In this document: piece by piece, positions 6,663 to 14,318 of the stretch
Layout: every line of letters starts with the position of its first letter
Numbering within the stretch: the stretch's first letter is position 1
From: Anaerolineae bacterium
GTDB lineage: Bacteria > Chloroflexota > Anaerolineae > B4-G1 > SLSP01
Length of the DNA stretch: 28,255 nt
NCBI GenBank assembly: GCA_016934645.1
Contig: JAFGSL010000607.1
Span: 1 to 28,255 of the forward strand
Reading direction: 5' to 3'
Notes under the pieces: generated by a model
The model's input: the letters and a program-made list of their open reading frames with translations, nothing else
Database searches by the model: none
What the model was told of the DNA's origin: nothing
Translations under genes and position numbers: made by a program

Positions 6663-7061
6663 CTATGCACCGGCGGCTTCTTCCTCTTCAACGACTTTCT
6701 GGTAAGCTCCGGCGTCGAGCAGCTCGTTCCATTCCCCGGGATTGGTGGGGCTGAGGCGGAGCATCCAGCCTTCGCCAAAGGCATCTTCGTTGACCACTTC
6801 TGGGGCATCCTCCAACGCAGTGTTGACCGCCACAATTTTGCCGCTCATCGGGACGTAAACGTCGGCAGCAGCTTTGACGGATTCGACGACGCCAAATTGG
6901 TCGCCTTTGTCTAATGTGTCGCCGACTTGCGGCAACTCTACGTATACAATATCGGAGAGCGTGCTTTGCGCGTAATCCGTGATGCCGACGACGATTTCGT
7001 CACCCTCCTTGCGTGCCCATTCATGAGTTTCCTGATAACGAACGTCCGTGTCAAGATGCAT
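6663..7061 (-). CDS. gcvH: Glycine cleavage system H protein
   Basis: A 132-residue lipoyl carrier protein. Its lipoylated lysine shuttles the aminomethyl group from the P-protein to the T-protein and is then re-oxidised by the L-protein. The lipoyl site is Lys63 in GVVESVKAAADVYVP (58-72). The N-terminal TDVRYQETHEWARKEG and the C-terminal NPGEWNELLDAGAYQKVV are standard H-protein segments. GGAGGT lies upstream of the ATG. It is the first gene of the gcv operon. The 154-nt leader upstream (7062-7215) shows neither a convincing promoter nor a glycine riboswitch, only the repeat copy at 7181-7201. Confidence 0.97.
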   Translation of the reverse strand: MHLDTDVRYQETHEWARKEGDEIVVGITDYAQSTLSDIVYVELPQVGDTLDKGDQFGVVESVKAAADVYVPMSGKIVAVNTALEDAPEVVNEDAFGEGWMLRLSPTNPGEWNELLDAGAYQKVVEEEEAAGA

Positions 7062-7180
7062 ATTGTAACCTCCATTTGGTTGTAGTAATTTATTTACGTC
7101 CTGGCTAAGGTTTGACGCGATTTTGCGATGAAGAGCAATCTTGGGTAGCGTGATTATCGTGTTGCAGCATCGTCTTCGTA

Positions 7181-7201
7181 ACCTCCGTCAGGGTGGCTGA
7201 A
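7181..7201 (-). repeat. Divergent copy of the gene-end repeat
   Basis: The plus strand reads ACCTCCGTCAGGGTGGCTGA from 7181. It matches the right arm of the hairpin at 23961-23981 at 19 of 21 positions. It lies between the end of the TadZ-like gene (7216) and gcvH and belongs to the ACCCTTGCGAAGGTT family. Confidence 0.6.
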
Positions 7202-7215
7202 TGGTTGCCAGGTTT

Positions 7216-8313
7216 CTACCTTATCTCTTCCTGGTGCATGATGATGGATAACAAGTGTGCCATCGGAGAGGGCTCCGGCAAGTCTTGAAAATTCGGAGTG
7301 TACGGGATGAACACATCCGGCGCGCGTGATAGGCCGAAGCTGCTGCTGATAGGCTTGGCATTGGTGACATCGTTGAAAATGAGCAGTAGTGTGCGTTGTA
7401 CAATCTCATCTCTCGTCACAGTGTTGAGTGCGATGTTGGCAAGTGAGCGTGAAGCCATTTCCGCTGAGGTCACAACCCCGATCCAATGACATTGGGATTG
7501 GATTTGCCATAACAGCGGCAGTGTGCCCCGGCCTAAATCCATAATAACAAGGTAGCCTTCTTCATTCAGGATGTGGAGCAGGCGTTGCACTGCTTCCGTG
7601 CGGATGCCACTAAGGTCCGTAATGCTGGAAGGCCCAGGGATAAACTGGAAGCCATGGACGTTTTGCAGGCTAAAACTTTGGACCAGGGACATATTGATGT
7701 CTGCCGCATTGCGTGATAGCAGTTCTGCGATATGACGTGAACCTTCAACCCCACTCCAGAGGCCAATACTGCCTACAGGAAAGGCCATGTCAAGCAGAAT
7801 CGTAGGGGTATCATGCCATGCGGCGGCGTGGTGTGCCAGATTGAGCGCTAGGGTACTAACACCGACACCGCCCCGCAGCGAGAACAACCCTAATGAGGTT
7901 CCGGGTCTCTTGCGACGCATTTCCAATTTCAACCGTTCTACACGATCAAGAGCAGACTTGATACGCGCTCCCAACTCCTGGTATTCGACTTTCCCCTTGT
8001 TGATGAAGTCATCGCCGCCGATGGTGTAGCCCTTGATCCGGTCGTCTGGCGCGTCCAACGCGCTAAGGAAGAGGATAGGCACGGTGCGAAAGTGTGGGTC
8101 CGAGCGGAGCTGTTTGCACACCTCGTAGCCATCGATGTCGGGCATCATAATGTCGAGCAGAATAAGATCGGGTTTTTCCTGGCGCGCGATGCGTATACCG
8201 TCGGCGCCGGTGGGGGCTTCGATAATCTCATAACCCCAACTGCGCAGCATAATCGAATACATCAGGCGCGCGTCGTCATCATCTTCTATGACCAGAATAC
8301 GAATTTTAGGCAT
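7216..8313 (-). CDS. Response-regulator receiver fused to TadZ/CpaE-like ATPase
   Basis: A 365-residue protein with two domains. Residues 1-125 are a canonical receiver: acidic pocket EDDDD (10-14), phosphoacceptor Asp54 in LLLDIMMP, Ser84 and Lys106. Residues 138-365 are a MinD/ParA-like domain with a deviant P-loop, RGGVGVST (147-154), in which the usual lysine is Val. Such altered Walker A motifs are typical of TadZ/CpaE proteins, which place Tad pilus machinery at a cell pole. Start is ATG with AAGGAG. The gene follows the histidine kinase at 8329-11349 by 15 nt, so the kinase is the likely phosphodonor. Most TadZ proteins have a degenerate receiver, whereas this one appears competent. 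A link to the Flp pilin at 126-281 is plausible but not proven. Confidence 0.8.
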   Translation of the reverse strand: MPKIRILVIEDDDDARLMYSIMLRSWGYEIIEAPTGADGIRIARQEKPDLILLDIMMPDIDGYEVCKQLRSDPHFRTVPILFLSALDAPDDRIKGYTIGGDDFINKGKVEYQELGARIKSALDRVERLKLEMRRKRPGTSLGLFSLRGGVGVSTLALNLAHHAAAWHDTPTILLDMAFPVGSIGLWSGVEGSRHIAELLSRNAADINMSLVQSFSLQNVHGFQFIPGPSSITDLSGIRTEAVQRLLHILNEEGYLVIMDLGRGTLPLLWQIQSQCHWIGVVTSAEMASRSLANIALNTVTRDEIVQRTLLLIFNDVTNAKPISSSFGLSRAPDVFIPYTPNFQDLPEPSPMAHLLSIIMHQEEIR

Positions 8314-8328
8314 TGACTATCTCCTTCT

Positions 8329-11300
8329 TTAGTTGGCAATGGGGATCGCAAAACTGAACGTGCTGCCTTGTTGATACTCGCTCTCAACCATGACCTGTCC
8401 GCCATGCATCTCCACGATGCTGCGCGTAATTACCAGCCCCAATCCAGTGCCCTGGACGCTGCGTACAGCGGCATTGCTAGCACGGAAATATTTCGTAAAC
8501 AACCGGGTCAATTCATCCGGTTTCATCCCAATGCCATTGTCTTTCACGCTCCACCGGACGTACTCCTGGCCCTTGTCAGTCCATATGTCGGCGCCCACAA
8601 CGATGGTACCGCTTTCAGGGGTATATTTGTTGGCATTGCTGACCAGATTGGTGAGGACCTGAATCAAGCGTCCACGGTCGCCGATGACGGTGGGTAGGCT
8701 GGGGGGAAGAGCGACCTGCAATGTTTGGTTTTTGCCGGCGATTTCCTGTTCGAAAGCCTGCACTGCCTCGCTGATGATTTCCTCTGGCACGATGCGTCCC
8801 ATATCCAGCCGCAACCGTCCCGATTCGATACGCGATACGTCCAGCAAATCCTGGACCAGGCGATCCATTCGCCCCACATTGTTGCGAATGATATGCAGGA
8901 ATTGTTGCTGTTGGTCGTTGATCGGTCCGCCAATGCCTTTCATCAGGAGGTCAATATATCCCTTCATCGACGTCATCGGTTGCTTGAGTTCGTGAGAGAC
9001 AAAGGAGATGAAGTCTGTCTTGGCGTCATTGGCTTGCTGCACGATCTGGAACAGCCGCGCGTTTTCGATAGCGATGGCGGCGTGATCCGCCAGGCGTCCG
9101 ATGAAGGCGACACTGCTCTCGTTAAAGGTGTCGTCTTGGTCGGATTCCAGAGCGATGACGCCGATAACGCCCGTTCCTTCGCGCTCTTCGCGCTTGATAG
9201 GAACGGTGAGTTGTGTGCGCATGTCGGGCGTCAATGCCCGATAGTGCGGGTTTTCCGCCAAATCTGTGGTCAGCGTGGTTTCGCCGGTGCGCACTGTCTG
9301 CCCGACCAGACCTTCCGCTAGAGGCCATAGTGCGTCCTTTTCATAACGCGCGAAGATGTCCGGCGGATAGCCGCGATGTGCCAGGAAGCGCAAACCTTGT
9401 GTTCCATCCTCCTCCTCCTGCAAGGCGGCGATCAGGCCGATGGTCGCGCCAGTGGTGCGGATAGCCCATTCGAGCGTCTGCCCCATCACGGCGCTGTAGT
9501 CCAGCGTCGCGTTGAGCTGGCGATCGATCTGTTGCAGCGTCGTCAGTTCCTCCACGCGCGCTTGCAATGCCTGGTCCGTCATTGTGAACAACTGCGCATT
9601 CTCGATAGCGATGGCGGCTTGTGCGCCGAAGGCCAGCAGCAGTTCAGTATCTTCCTGGTTGAACGGTCGCGAATCCTTGCGGTTGATCACTTCCAGCACA
9701 CCGATGGTCCGTCCGCGCGCGTTGAGTGGTACGGCGATGATCGACTGGGTGCTGAACTCGGCTCTTCTGTCGAAGCTGCTGTCCCATCGCCCATCTTTAT
9801 GCGTGTCGTGTGTGATCACAGGCCGGTTATCGGCGAAAGCGGCACCAGCAATGCCTTTGCCTGCCGGGACGTGCATCCCCACCAACTTGGCCCCGGCTGG
9901 CCCACTGGAAATGCGGAAGATTAAGTCGCCGCTTTCGTCATCCAGCAGCAGTAGCGATCCGGCCTCGGAGTTTAGAAGGCTGGCCGCGTTGCGCACAACC
10001 AGATCGAGCACTTCGTTCAGATCGAGGCTGGACGCCAGCAGGTTGCCGATCTCGTTAAGGGTAGCGAGTTGGCGCGCGCGTGATTCCAGACGTTCGTAGA
10101 GGGAATGTCGCTCGATGATGGCCGCTGTATACGCTGCGACGGTAACGAAGAAGTTTTCGTCCTCTTCGGTGAAGACGATGTTGGGATCGAACGTGGAAAC
10201 CACCATCACACCCAGGCTTTTGTCACCTGCTGTAAGTGATGCCCCCATCCAAGCGTGTCCGGGTCGCGTCCCGCCGGGTTTTATGCTGCGTTTTTGACAC
10301 TCGGTTATGTAATCTGTGGTGCGGATGGTGACGCCGCTGGTCATGATAGCACCAGTCAGGCCTTCGTCGATGGGCCACGTGTCCTCGGGATAGAGGCGCT
10401 CATCCTCTTCGATGTAGAAGGTGAAAGAAAGTATATCCTCGTCCGGATCTTTGAGCGCAAGGTAGAAGTTTGGCATCGCAATAACGCGCTTGAGTTGGGT
10501 GTAGATCAACTCCATAATGTCATCGATTTCTGTGGTGAAGTTGAGCGCCTGCGCGATCCAGTACAGGGAGCGCAGTTCATTCGCGCGTTTGGGTTGCGTC
10601 TCAGCGACGGCAGCGCGTTCCAGCCCCACCGCCACCGGACGAGCGAGGTGTTGGAGCAGGCTTTGCTGCACGGCGTTATACCCCCCTGCGCCCGCGTGGG
10701 TTATATCCGCGGGGGTGCCTACGCCGACCCAACCTTGTTTTCCCAATGGAATGAGCATCACGATGCCGCGTTCGAGCATCTGCGTTTGCGTAGCCAGCGC
10801 TTCTGGCGGAATTTCTGTAGCTGGGAGAGCAATGAGCAAATCAACCGGCTGTGCGGCGGTGAGCCATTGGACAAACGGGTCATCTGCACGGAAAATGATG
10901 TCCGTTCCTAGTGCGCGGTAATGGTGGGCTTGACGGAGCAAAGCGATCTCGATGGCTTGCGGGTGGAGAAGTACCTCGATTTCTTCGCGCAGCGCTTCAG
11001 CGATTTTTTGACGCGTGCTGCTACTCACAGTAACGCGCGTGATGTTTTCCAGAGCTTGTGATGCCCTTTGCAGTAGAGGCTGTTTTTCGATGCGTCGGGT
11101 TTCGAAATAACGGTAGACCCACCTTCCCACCAAAATGCTCAGGCTAAGCAAAACGGCAGTGACAATGAGACTAAGGGGCTGCTCTAACGAAAGGCTTCCA
11201 CCAAAAATAATGGTGAGTACCCACAAGCCGATGAAGATACCCAAGACCAACATAGGGATCAACGTATAACCCCACAGACGCGATGTTTGCCGGGTTTTTT

Positions 11301-11349
11301 CTTTCAGCAGTTCGATGATGGACGCGGACGCAGTCGAGTGCGTGCTCAT
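8329..11349 (-). CDS. Multi-GAF membrane sensor histidine kinase
   Basis: A 1006-residue sensor kinase. Two transmembrane helices (about 28-50 and 58-78) are separated by only a few residues, so sensing is likely intracellular. GAF or GAF-like domains follow at about 105-250, 260-410, 430-585 and 595-760. The third contains the well-conserved FRISSGPAG and NRKDSRPFNQEDTELLLAF segments. The catalytic core has the H-box FVSHELKQPM (His786), N-box LVSNANKYTP, G1 DNGIGM and G2 GTGLGL. No receiver domain is attached; the partner is probably the receiver-TadZ protein encoded 15 nt downstream. GGAGAG precedes the ATG. The GAF ligands (nucleotide, tetrapyrrole or gas) cannot be told from sequence. 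Confidence 0.92.
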   Translation of the reverse strand: MSTHSTASASIIELLKEKTRQTSRLWGYTLIPMLVLGIFIGLWVLTIIFGGSLSLEQPLSLIVTAVLLSLSILVGRWVYRYFETRRIEKQPLLQRASQALENITRVTVSSSTRQKIAEALREEIEVLLHPQAIEIALLRQAHHYRALGTDIIFRADDPFVQWLTAAQPVDLLIALPATEIPPEALATQTQMLERGIVMLIPLGKQGWVGVGTPADITHAGAGGYNAVQQSLLQHLARPVAVGLERAAVAETQPKRANELRSLYWIAQALNFTTEIDDIMELIYTQLKRVIAMPNFYLALKDPDEDILSFTFYIEEDERLYPEDTWPIDEGLTGAIMTSGVTIRTTDYITECQKRSIKPGGTRPGHAWMGASLTAGDKSLGVMVVSTFDPNIVFTEEDENFFVTVAAYTAAIIERHSLYERLESRARQLATLNEIGNLLASSLDLNEVLDLVVRNAASLLNSEAGSLLLLDDESGDLIFRISSGPAGAKLVGMHVPAGKGIAGAAFADNRPVITHDTHKDGRWDSSFDRRAEFSTQSIIAVPLNARGRTIGVLEVINRKDSRPFNQEDTELLLAFGAQAAIAIENAQLFTMTDQALQARVEELTTLQQIDRQLNATLDYSAVMGQTLEWAIRTTGATIGLIAALQEEEDGTQGLRFLAHRGYPPDIFARYEKDALWPLAEGLVGQTVRTGETTLTTDLAENPHYRALTPDMRTQLTVPIKREEREGTGVIGVIALESDQDDTFNESSVAFIGRLADHAAIAIENARLFQIVQQANDAKTDFISFVSHELKQPMTSMKGYIDLLMKGIGGPINDQQQQFLHIIRNNVGRMDRLVQDLLDVSRIESGRLRLDMGRIVPEEIISEAVQAFEQEIAGKNQTLQVALPPSLPTVIGDRGRLIQVLTNLVSNANKYTPESGTIVVGADIWTDKGQEYVRWSVKDNGIGMKPDELTRLFTKYFRASNAAVRSVQGTGLGLVITRSIVEMHGGQVMVESEYQQGSTFSFAIPIAN

Positions 11350-11390
11350 ATCGTTCTCTCCGTCGTATAGTTCACACTTGCGATAATCCT

Positions 11391-11424
11391 ATTGTAGCAT
11401 GGCAGAAGAGAGTTGCAACTCTCT
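11391..11424 (-). promoter_or_regulatory. Kinase promoter with -35 inside an 18-bp palindrome
   Basis: On the minus strand TTGCAA (11418-11413), a 16-nt spacer and TACAAT (11396-11391) form a promoter about 35-40 nt before the histidine kinase start. The -35 lies at the centre of AGAGAGTTGCAACTCTCT (11407-11424), a perfect 18-bp palindrome. A repressor bound there would block polymerase, so this is a good operator candidate for the kinase/TadZ operon. The binding protein is unknown. Confidence 0.55.
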
Positions 11425-11472
11425 TTATGCTTGCAAGAACGTTGCAGTTTAGGAACAATGGACAATTTACCA

Positions 11473-11539
11473 AACCTTGCGAAGGTTCTGCACAGATTGT
11501 TGTGGATGCTTCACTTTCATTCGCAACCTTCGCAAGGGT
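11473..11539 (-). repeat. Inverted pair of gene-end repeats (copy A)
   Basis: AACCTTGCGAAGGTT (11473-11487) and AACCTTCGCAAGGGT (11525-11539) are each near-palindromic and are inverted relative to each other. The right copy forms the last codons (PCEGCE) of the glycosyltransferase gene; the left copy follows 30 nt after its stop. The pair lies between that gene and the kinase operon and could form a long hairpin acting as a terminator. Confidence 0.75.
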
Positions 11540-14315
11540 AGCTGGATGCCGGAAATGGGAAAGTCGTCATGTCACCGTCGGGAGTAACTAGCGGCGTGAG
11601 CCTGAAGCGTTCGTAGACGGCGACAGTCACATTCGCTGGTTGTTCTTCCAGATCATACGGATGGGGGTCAAGCAGTGGACCATCTCGGACAATCCACTTC
11701 AGCGTGGGCAATGCGCCAAGGCCAGGCTGGATATCGTGCATGCCAAGCCACGTGCCATCTGCGTCAAACAATCGCACGCTGACGGCGTAATCGTTGACGA
11801 TGGGCCGTGCCGTGCGCCAACACAGGTTGAGCACCAGTGTCTCACCGCGTTGTACGGCATCGCTACCGGTCAGCGCCATTTCGTCGCCGAAGGGGACGTA
11901 GCGCTCGCTGGATGTGGGCGACGGCAGGGCCAGACCAAGCCAGCGTGCCGGACTTCCATCGACGCGGATGAAGGTCAGTTGCGGCGAGGCATCTGCCGGA
12001 ACGGCTAGGCGCACTGTCTGGCATTTCCCCAGCCCAAGCGGGTGGACGAACGCGCGACTATCGCCGGATTGGACGACCAACGCCTTTCCAAGACCGCACC
12101 AGTGCAGGTATGCCGTTGCGCCCGCATCATCCGCGTTGTAATCGACGCCTCGTAGCCATGGCCCGCCGTTGACAATGACGCCGGGCCAAAAGCGGGTCAC
12201 GGGTAGCGTGGGAAAATCGCACGCACTTGTTAATTCAGGCAGGGAGACACTTCCCATATCCTGGAATGCACCATCGGCGACAGTATACGCACCGAGTGTA
12301 GGATAAATGACGCCTGTACAGCGATCTACCGGCATTTGTAGAACCAGCTGGATAAAGCGCACTTCCCCTGCGGCGCTATCGCTCCCGAGCGAGCGGTCAG
12401 CCTGTGCCAGCAAAGCGCCATTCGCATCCCAGAGACGAGCGGTGAACGATGGCGTGCCATAGAATGGCGTTGGTTCCTGTGAATCTTGTGTCTGCCACGC
12501 GAGATGCAATTCCATCTGACGCCCCGGCTGTACTTCACCGACGCTGCGGTAGCCCAATACCCGCACTGTGCCCAAGTCGACGTCTAGTGGCGTGAAGTTC
12601 AGTCCTTCTGGCAGTGCTGACAGCGGTCGCCGGTAGAAGCGAAAGCCACCACCGACCGGCGTGGACGACCAGCCTTCCCAGGTATAGTTGTGTGTAGTGA
12701 AGAGCGCACGGTCGCCAGCGGCTTCGGCACGCGCGCGCCATACGTCTTCGTACTCCTCTCCCGCGACTGGATAGACATAAGCGACCTCTACCTGCGGACC
12801 CCACTGCTCGACGTACTGCAACACCCACAGTGGCGTCGCCCAATGCCAATCGGCAAGAATCAGCGCGTCCGGCCCGGCAATCTCCGGTGCCGCAGCGCCC
12901 AGCAACGGCGCGGTCCTATCACGAATGGACGTGTCGGCAGCGAGAACGGCGAAATCGGGCGTGAGCACAACGAGGCGGAGGAGCAAAATGCTATACGTAA
13001 GGAGTAAGGAGTAAGGAGTAAGAAGTAAGAAGGGCTTCATGCTTCGTGCTTCATGCTTCATGATTCGCTGATTCGTAATTCGTAATTCGCTATTCGCCAC
13101 TCCACTCACGCCCAAGCCGAACGCGAGCACCATCGGCACGTAGGCCGGCATCAGGTATTCGATGGTCTGGGGCGCGCGGTAGGTGACGGTAACGAAGGTG
13201 TGCAGCGTCCACGCAACAAAGAACGCTGCCGCCAATTTCCCGTCGCGCTGGAACATCCACAGCCAGCTCAGGGCGATGACGACCAGGAAAACCGGCGGGA
13301 ATTGCTGCTGGAAGAGGGTAGGGAGTAAGGGTAACCGCAGAGCCAGGTCCGTGGCAGTGGCGAAGGCGAACATATCGCCCTCGAAGCCGCGCGCCAGGAC
13401 GTGATTCCAGAATCCCGACCAGGTTGCCAGGTCACCGGGCGCGAGGGGAACGTTGACCATACTGCCGCGCAGGGGCAGGTAAAGCTGCGGGATGAACCAC
13501 GCCAGCGCCGCGACGAGTGCAGCTTTCCACCAGCGACATGGTTGCACGAGCAGATGCGGATCAATAAGCAGCAAGTAGAGCGCCCATCCTACGGCAATGA
13601 AGATTAGCGAAGGGTGGTGGCCAACGCCCAAGCCCAGAGCCAGTGCCAATCCGATCAGTGGCGGGATTTTGCCCCCGCTGCTTGCTTGGCGCGGATCATA
13701 GTCCGCGTTTGGGGGAACGGCGGATTGTGATCCGCCGCGAGCGTTCGATGGGAGCGTGGCCCGGTAACGCGCCAGCACAAGAAAGCCCCAGGCCACGAAG
13801 AGCATGGTCGGCATACGGATGTTGGCAATCGTGGCCTGCGCCCAGAAGGTGGATGCGCCGCCGAACAACAGCGTCGCCGCCAGTCCCCCGGCATGCGCCG
13901 CGCGTGCGGTATATCCCCACGCTGTGGCCCAGGTGCGAACGGCGGCGGCGATGAGCACGAGCGTCGTCGCTGCCAGTGCCGCGCTAAACAGATTGACGCG
14001 GAAGGCGGCTGCCCCGAAGGGGACGAGACGCATCCACAACGCGCTGGCGATTGTGTAGAGCGGATAACCCGGCGGGTGCGCAATCCCCCATGTCGCTGCC
14101 GTGAGTTGGAATTCGCCACTATCGGCCGGGAGCACATCGCGCGCGGTCGTCGCGGCGTAGAGCGCGAAGAAGGCGAGCCACAAGAGCAGTAGACGGTAGA
14201 CGGTGCGCGAATCTTCGCGCGACAGTAGACGGGGTTGGGGATGGGGGGCATGGGACAATCGCGCGCCAGATTGCTGCGCGCGATTTTCCTGTACCGATGT
14301 GTGGTTGTCGGCCAA
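11517..14315 (-). CDS. DUF2723 family membrane glycosyltransferase
   Basis: A 932-residue GT-C-like polytopic protein. The N-terminal motif VLPADSGEFQLTAATWG (61-77; acidic DSGEF) and HPPGYPLY (80-87) are the DUF2723 signature, related to protein O-mannosyltransferases that use polyprenyl-phosphate sugars. About ten hydrophobic helices lie within residues 40-450. The remainder is a large soluble domain of beta-rich repeats, presumably outside the membrane. The start is TTG, with GGAG 6 nt upstream overlapping the transketolase stop, so translation is coupled. Two repeat elements are read in frame: a twin hairpin (residues about 194-209) and a heptamer array (about 406-440, giving LLLTPYSLLLTYS). 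The last codons come from a gene-end repeat. Substrate unknown. Confidence 0.82.
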   Translation of the reverse strand: MADNHTSVQENRAQQSGARLSHAPHPQPRLLSREDSRTVYRLLLLWLAFFALYAATTARDVLPADSGEFQLTAATWGIAHPPGYPLYTIASALWMRLVPFGAAAFRVNLFSAALAATTLVLIAAAVRTWATAWGYTARAAHAGGLAATLLFGGASTFWAQATIANIRMPTMLFVAWGFLVLARYRATLPSNARGGSQSAVPPNADYDPRQASSGGKIPPLIGLALALGLGVGHHPSLIFIAVGWALYLLLIDPHLLVQPCRWWKAALVAALAWFIPQLYLPLRGSMVNVPLAPGDLATWSGFWNHVLARGFEGDMFAFATATDLALRLPLLPTLFQQQFPPVFLVVIALSWLWMFQRDGKLAAAFFVAWTLHTFVTVTYRAPQTIEYLMPAYVPMVLAFGLGVSGVANSELRITNQRIMKHEARSMKPFLLLTPYSLLLTYSILLLRLVVLTPDFAVLAADTSIRDRTAPLLGAAAPEIAGPDALILADWHWATPLWVLQYVEQWGPQVEVAYVYPVAGEEYEDVWRARAEAAGDRALFTTHNYTWEGWSSTPVGGGFRFYRRPLSALPEGLNFTPLDVDLGTVRVLGYRSVGEVQPGRQMELHLAWQTQDSQEPTPFYGTPSFTARLWDANGALLAQADRSLGSDSAAGEVRFIQLVLQMPVDRCTGVIYPTLGAYTVADGAFQDMGSVSLPELTSACDFPTLPVTRFWPGVIVNGGPWLRGVDYNADDAGATAYLHWCGLGKALVVQSGDSRAFVHPLGLGKCQTVRLAVPADASPQLTFIRVDGSPARWLGLALPSPTSSERYVPFGDEMALTGSDAVQRGETLVLNLCWRTARPIVNDYAVSVRLFDADGTWLGMHDIQPGLGALPTLKWIVRDGPLLDPHPYDLEEQPANVTVAVYERFRLTPLVTPDGDMTTFPFPASSYPCEGCE
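12997..13098. repeat. Three-type heptamer array inside the glycosyltransferase gene
   Basis: About 100 bp of 7-nt units: five GTAAGRA (12997-13031), four CTTCRTG (13035-13062), then one 8-nt and four 7-nt ATTCGNN units (13063-13098). The reading frame stays open, and the encoded segment is about 34 residues near a membrane helix. Period and degeneracy match the intergenic arrays elsewhere in the window. Confidence 0.9.
13691..13736. repeat. Twin-hairpin element inside the glycosyltransferase gene
   Basis: GCGGATCATAGTCCGC (13691-13706, 5-bp stem) and GGCGGATTGTGATCCGCC (13719-13736, 7-bp stem) are two adjacent hairpins with related arms, 12 nt apart. They encode a hydrophilic loop between two membrane helices. 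The layout resembles a REP-type bipartite element inserted in frame. Confidence 0.65.
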
Positions 14316-14318
14316 ATC

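Noticed and set aside
6027..6914. A 295-codon plus-strand open frame opposite gcvPA/gcvH
   Set aside because: It runs antisense to two well-identified genes, has no ribosome site and no recognisable protein pattern; it is a by-product of GC-rich codon use.
7062..7215. Glycine riboswitch upstream of gcvH
   Set aside because: The conserved glycine aptamer core sequences were not found on the minus strand; only a degenerate gene-end repeat is seen.
12997..13098. CRISPR array
   Set aside because: Units are 7 nt, contiguous and without spacers, and no cas gene is present.
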